Of a stretch of DNA of 9,346 nt, positions 7,224-9,346 are shown one piece after another. The first letter of the stretch is position 1. Every line of letters starts with the position of its first letter. The stretch lies in contig DXOJ01000039.1 of the NCBI GenBank assembly GCA_019412865.1, positions 1 through 9,346 on the forward strand. Reading direction: 5' to 3'. Below the pieces are notes generated by a model. The model was not told where the DNA came from. It did not search any database and was given only the letters and a program-made list of their open reading frames with translations. The position numbers and the translations under genes were made by a program. This DNA comes from Bacteroides sp. GTDB taxonomy: Bacteria; Bacteroidota; Bacteroidia; Bacteroidales; Bacteroidaceae.

Positions 7224-7229
7224 CGCACT
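7211..7229. promoter_or_regulatory. Palindrome bracketing the tdh -7 element (possible operator)
   Basis: AGTGC (7211-7215) and GCACT (7225-7229) are perfect inverted half-sites separated by 9 bases. The spacer contains the TTACTTTG -7-like element. The position would suit a repressor that blocks RNA polymerase. No regulator gene is present in the window, and a 5-bp half-site can occur by chance. Confidence 0.35.
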
Positions 7230-7262
7230 ATTTAAGCTTGATATTCTAAGTCAGAAGAAAAA

Positions 7263-8216
7263 ATGGAACACATTTTGATTATTGGAGCTACCGGACAGAT
7301 AGGGTCGGAGCTAACGATGGAGCTACGTAAACGTTACGGAAATGCAAATGTAGTAGCTGGTTATATTCCGGGTGCAGAACCTAAAGGGGAATTAAAGGAG
7401 TCGGGACCGTCGGCTATTGCTGATGTAACGGACGGCGAGGCGATTGCATCTGTAGTAAAAGAGTATCATATCGATACGATTTATAACTTGGCTGCTCTGT
7501 TGTCTGTAGTTGCCGAGTCGAAACCCAAGCTGGCTTGGAAAATAGGCATCGATGGATTGTGGAATGTGCTGGAAGTGGCACGTGAACAAGGGTGCGCGGT
7601 GTTTACTCCGAGTTCTATCGGTTCGTTTGGCGCTAGTACGCCTCACACGAAAACACCGCAGGACACCATTCAACGTCCCCGTACCATGTATGGAGTCACT
7701 AAAGTAACGACAGAGTTGTTGAGTGATTACTATTTTAATAAATACGGTGTCGATACCCGTGCTGTCCGTTTTCCGGGCATTATTTCGAATGTGACCCCTC
7801 CGGGAGGAGGTACGACCGATTATGCTGTCGATATTTACTACTCGGCAGTGAAAGGAGAAAAGTTTGTGTGCCCCATTAAGCAAGGCACTTTAATGGATAT
7901 GATGTACATGCCGGATGCGCTGAATGCAGCAATCACACTGATGGAAGCCGATCCGGCAAGATTGATACATCGCAATGCTTTCAATATCGCTTCCATGAGT
8001 TTCGATCCGGAAACGATATATCAAGCTATCAAGAAGCATGTGCCGCAGTTTGAGATGATTTATGATATAGATCCTTTGAAGCAGCGCATAGCCGACAGCT
8101 GGCCCGATAGTCTGGATGATACTTGTGCTCGTGAAGAGTGGGGATGGAAGCCGGCCTACAATTTGGAAAGCATGACGGTGGATATGCTTGAAAAGTTAAG
8201 AGAGAAACTGAAATAA
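7263..8216 (+). CDS. tdh: L-threonine 3-dehydrogenase, short-chain (epimerase-like) type
   Basis: This enzyme is predicted to oxidise L-threonine with NAD+ to 2-amino-3-ketobutyrate, the substrate of the divergently encoded Kbl. The 317 residues form an extended SDR fold. The Rossmann motif G-A-T-G-Q-I-G (8-14) is at the N-terminus, N-L-A-A-L-L lies at 75-80, T-P-S-S-I-G-S-F-G at 115-123 and the catalytic Y-G-V-T-K at 143-147. F-P-G-I-I-S (170-175) and P-G-G-G-T-T-D-Y-A (180-188) are the features I use to separate SDR-type threonine dehydrogenases, as in Flavobacterium and Cupriavidus, from UDP-sugar epimerases. It is unrelated to the zinc-dependent E. coli Tdh, so automated calls often read only 'NAD-dependent epimerase'. 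The stop overlaps the ATG of the following lipoprotein gene by one base. The substrate assignment rests on motif recall plus kbl linkage. Confidence 0.87.
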   Translation: MEHILIIGATGQIGSELTMELRKRYGNANVVAGYIPGAEPKGELKESGPSAIADVTDGEAIASVVKEYHIDTIYNLAALLSVVAESKPKLAWKIGIDGLWNVLEVAREQGCAVFTPSSIGSFGASTPHTKTPQDTIQRPRTMYGVTKVTTELLSDYYFNKYGVDTRAVRFPGIISNVTPPGGGTTDYAVDIYYSAVKGEKFVCPIKQGTLMDMMYMPDALNAAITLMEADPARLIHRNAFNIASMSFDPETIYQAIKKHVPQFEMIYDIDPLKQRIADSWPDSLDDTCAREEWGWKPAYNLESMTVDMLEKLREKLK

Positions 8217-9064
8217 TGAAAAAACTAATTGCAGGGGTCATACTGCTCGGTATATTGAGCTCTTGTGGAAACAAGAAAACAAATATTGACCCCTTCGCAT
8301 CTATTACTAAAGAGGTGGATTCAGTCCGGCAGATAGCCGATTCTAGCCACCATGATAAATCGCCGGAAGATCCGCAGCCTATACAGGCGGATGAATCTTT
8401 CGATGATTTTATTTACAATTTTGCTTCCGATGATGTGTTACAGCGTCAGCGTGTGAAATTTCCATTGCCCTACTACAATGGAGATAAGAAGTCAAACATC
8501 GAGGAACGCAACTGGAAGCATGACGACTTGTTTACCAAGCAGCATTATTATACACTGCTGTTTGATAGAGAAGAAGACATGGATCTAGTAGGAGATACCT
8601 CCCTCACTTCTGTGCAGGTAGAGTGGATGTTCGTGAAAATACGAATGGTGAAAAGATACTATTTTGAACGTATCAAAGGTGCATGGATACTGGAGGCAAT
8701 CAACCTGCGGCCCATTGAACAAAGTGATAATGAAAACTTTGTTGAGTTTTTCGGACATTTTGCAACGGATAGTCTTTTTCAGAGTCAGCGTGTGCGGGAG
8801 CCGTTGGCTTTTGTAACCAGTGATCCGGACGATGATTTCTCCATTTTGGAGACAACCCTCGATCTTAATCAGTGGTTCGCCTTCAAACCGGTACTTCCTG
8901 TCGACCGCCTTTCTAATATTAATTACGGACAGCGGAATGACGATGATTCGCCCACGAAAATCCTGGCGTTGAAAGGTATCGGAAATGGTTTTTCCAATAT
9001 CCTTTATTTCCGCCGGAAAGCCGGAGAATGGGAATTGTATAAGTTTGAAGATACAAGTATCTGA
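8216..9064 (+). CDS. DUF4348-type lipoprotein with internal duplication
   Basis: This 282-residue predicted lipoprotein has unknown function. The N-terminus M-K-K-L-I-A-G-V is followed by a lipobox, L-S-S-C, with Cys17. The next residues (G-N-K-K-T-N) are not the acidic export signal that sends Bacteroides lipoproteins to the cell surface, so a periplasm-facing location is inferred. After a polar linker (about 20-58) come two related halves. S-F-D-D-F-I-Y-N-F-A at 61 with L-Q-R-Q-R-V at 75 matches N-F-V-E-F-F-G-H-F-A at 174 with F-Q-S-Q-R-V at 188. Each half ends in an aromatic strand with a tryptophan (Y-Y-F-E-R..W157 and L-Y-F-R-R..W272). This resembles Bacteroidales DUF4348 proteins. The ATG shares a base with the upstream dehydrogenase stop (TAATG), which suggests translational coupling. 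murB follows after 47 bp. Confidence 0.82.
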   Translation: MKKLIAGVILLGILSSCGNKKTNIDPFASITKEVDSVRQIADSSHHDKSPEDPQPIQADESFDDFIYNFASDDVLQRQRVKFPLPYYNGDKKSNIEERNWKHDDLFTKQHYYTLLFDREEDMDLVGDTSLTSVQVEWMFVKIRMVKRYYFERIKGAWILEAINLRPIEQSDNENFVEFFGHFATDSLFQSQRVREPLAFVTSDPDDDFSILETTLDLNQWFAFKPVLPVDRLSNINYGQRNDDDSPTKILALKGIGNGFSNILYFRRKAGEWELYKFEDTSI

Positions 9065-9111
9065 TACAGGTTAAGATGCACTATAACAGTATAACTTATA
9101 ACTAAAAATAT

Positions 9112-9346
9112 ATGTATTCTCTTTTGCCCTACAATACATTCGGCATCGATGTCAGTGCCGCTCGTTTTTTAGAATATTCTTCGGTTGAAGAACTGAAGAA
9201 GCTGATTGTGCAAGGTGCCATTGTGACACCTTTTTTGCATATTGGTGGCGGCAGTAACCTGCTGTTTACCAAAGATTACGACGGGTTGATACTCCATTCC
9301 CGCATTGAAGGAATCGAAGTGACGGAGGAAGATGAACACTCTGTGT
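9112..9346 (+). CDS. murB: UDP-N-acetylenolpyruvoylglucosamine reductase; 3' end beyond window
   Basis: This FAD enzyme reduces UDP-GlcNAc-enolpyruvate to UDP-MurNAc with NADPH, an early cytoplasmic step of peptidoglycan synthesis. Only the first 78 codons are inside the window, and the frame is open to the last base. N-T-F-G-I-D-V (8-14) is the standard MurB N-terminal segment, and I-G-G-G-S-N-L-L-F (44-52) is the FAD-binding motif. The following D-Y-D-G-L-I-L-H pattern fits the type I (E. coli-like) enzyme of about 330-340 residues. The ATG at 9112 places the N-T-F motif at the usual distance. The 47-bp gap to the lipoprotein gene has no recognisable promoter or terminator, so it is probably read in the same transcript. 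Confidence 0.93.
   Translation, partial: MYSLLPYNTFGIDVSAARFLEYSSVEELKKLIVQGAIVTPFLHIGGGSNLLFTKDYDGLILHSRIEGIEVTEEDEHSV

Overview
The window looks like chromosomal DNA of a gut Bacteroides species. The coding sequences resemble Bacteroides proteins, Shine-Dalgarno sites are weak or absent, and Bacteroides-type promoter elements (TTTG about 20 bp upstream of TAnnTTTG) sit ahead of several genes. DUF4348 and lipoprotein-heavy content fits Bacteroidales. The species cannot be fixed by reading alone. It is a dense housekeeping region. I saw no phage, insertion sequence, CRISPR array, tRNA or rRNA gene.

Left part (1-2950, all + strand): the 3' three quarters of a lysine-type aspartate kinase (lysC) is followed by diaminopimelate decarboxylase (lysA). 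These are the first and last enzymes of lysine/DAP synthesis. A strong intrinsic terminator hairpin lies between them. A complete bacterial ferritin (ftnA) follows, with its own -7 promoter element and a textbook terminator.

Middle (2950-5930): a 754-residue sensor histidine kinase has a periplasmic substrate-binding-protein-like sensor, one clear membrane segment, a PAS-like domain and a kinase core. It has a near-perfect Bacteroides promoter and no response regulator beside it. Convergent to it is a small three-helix membrane protein of the DUF2721 type. Next comes a 202-bp intergenic stretch carrying a long imperfect inverted repeat built from 9-bp units.

Right part (5930-9346): kbl (minus) and an SDR-type L-threonine 3-dehydrogenase (plus) diverge from a 136-bp control region. 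Together they would convert threonine to glycine and acetyl-CoA via 2-amino-3-ketobutyrate. The dehydrogenase overlaps by one base a DUF4348 lipoprotein gene with an internal duplication. The 5' end of murB (peptidoglycan precursor synthesis) follows after 47 bp and runs off the window.

I found no convincing new multi-gene system. The points most worth a second look are the 9-bp-unit inverted repeat, the palindrome bracketing the tdh -7 element, the terminator inside the lysC-lysA pair, and the orphan lipobox-bearing sensor kinase.
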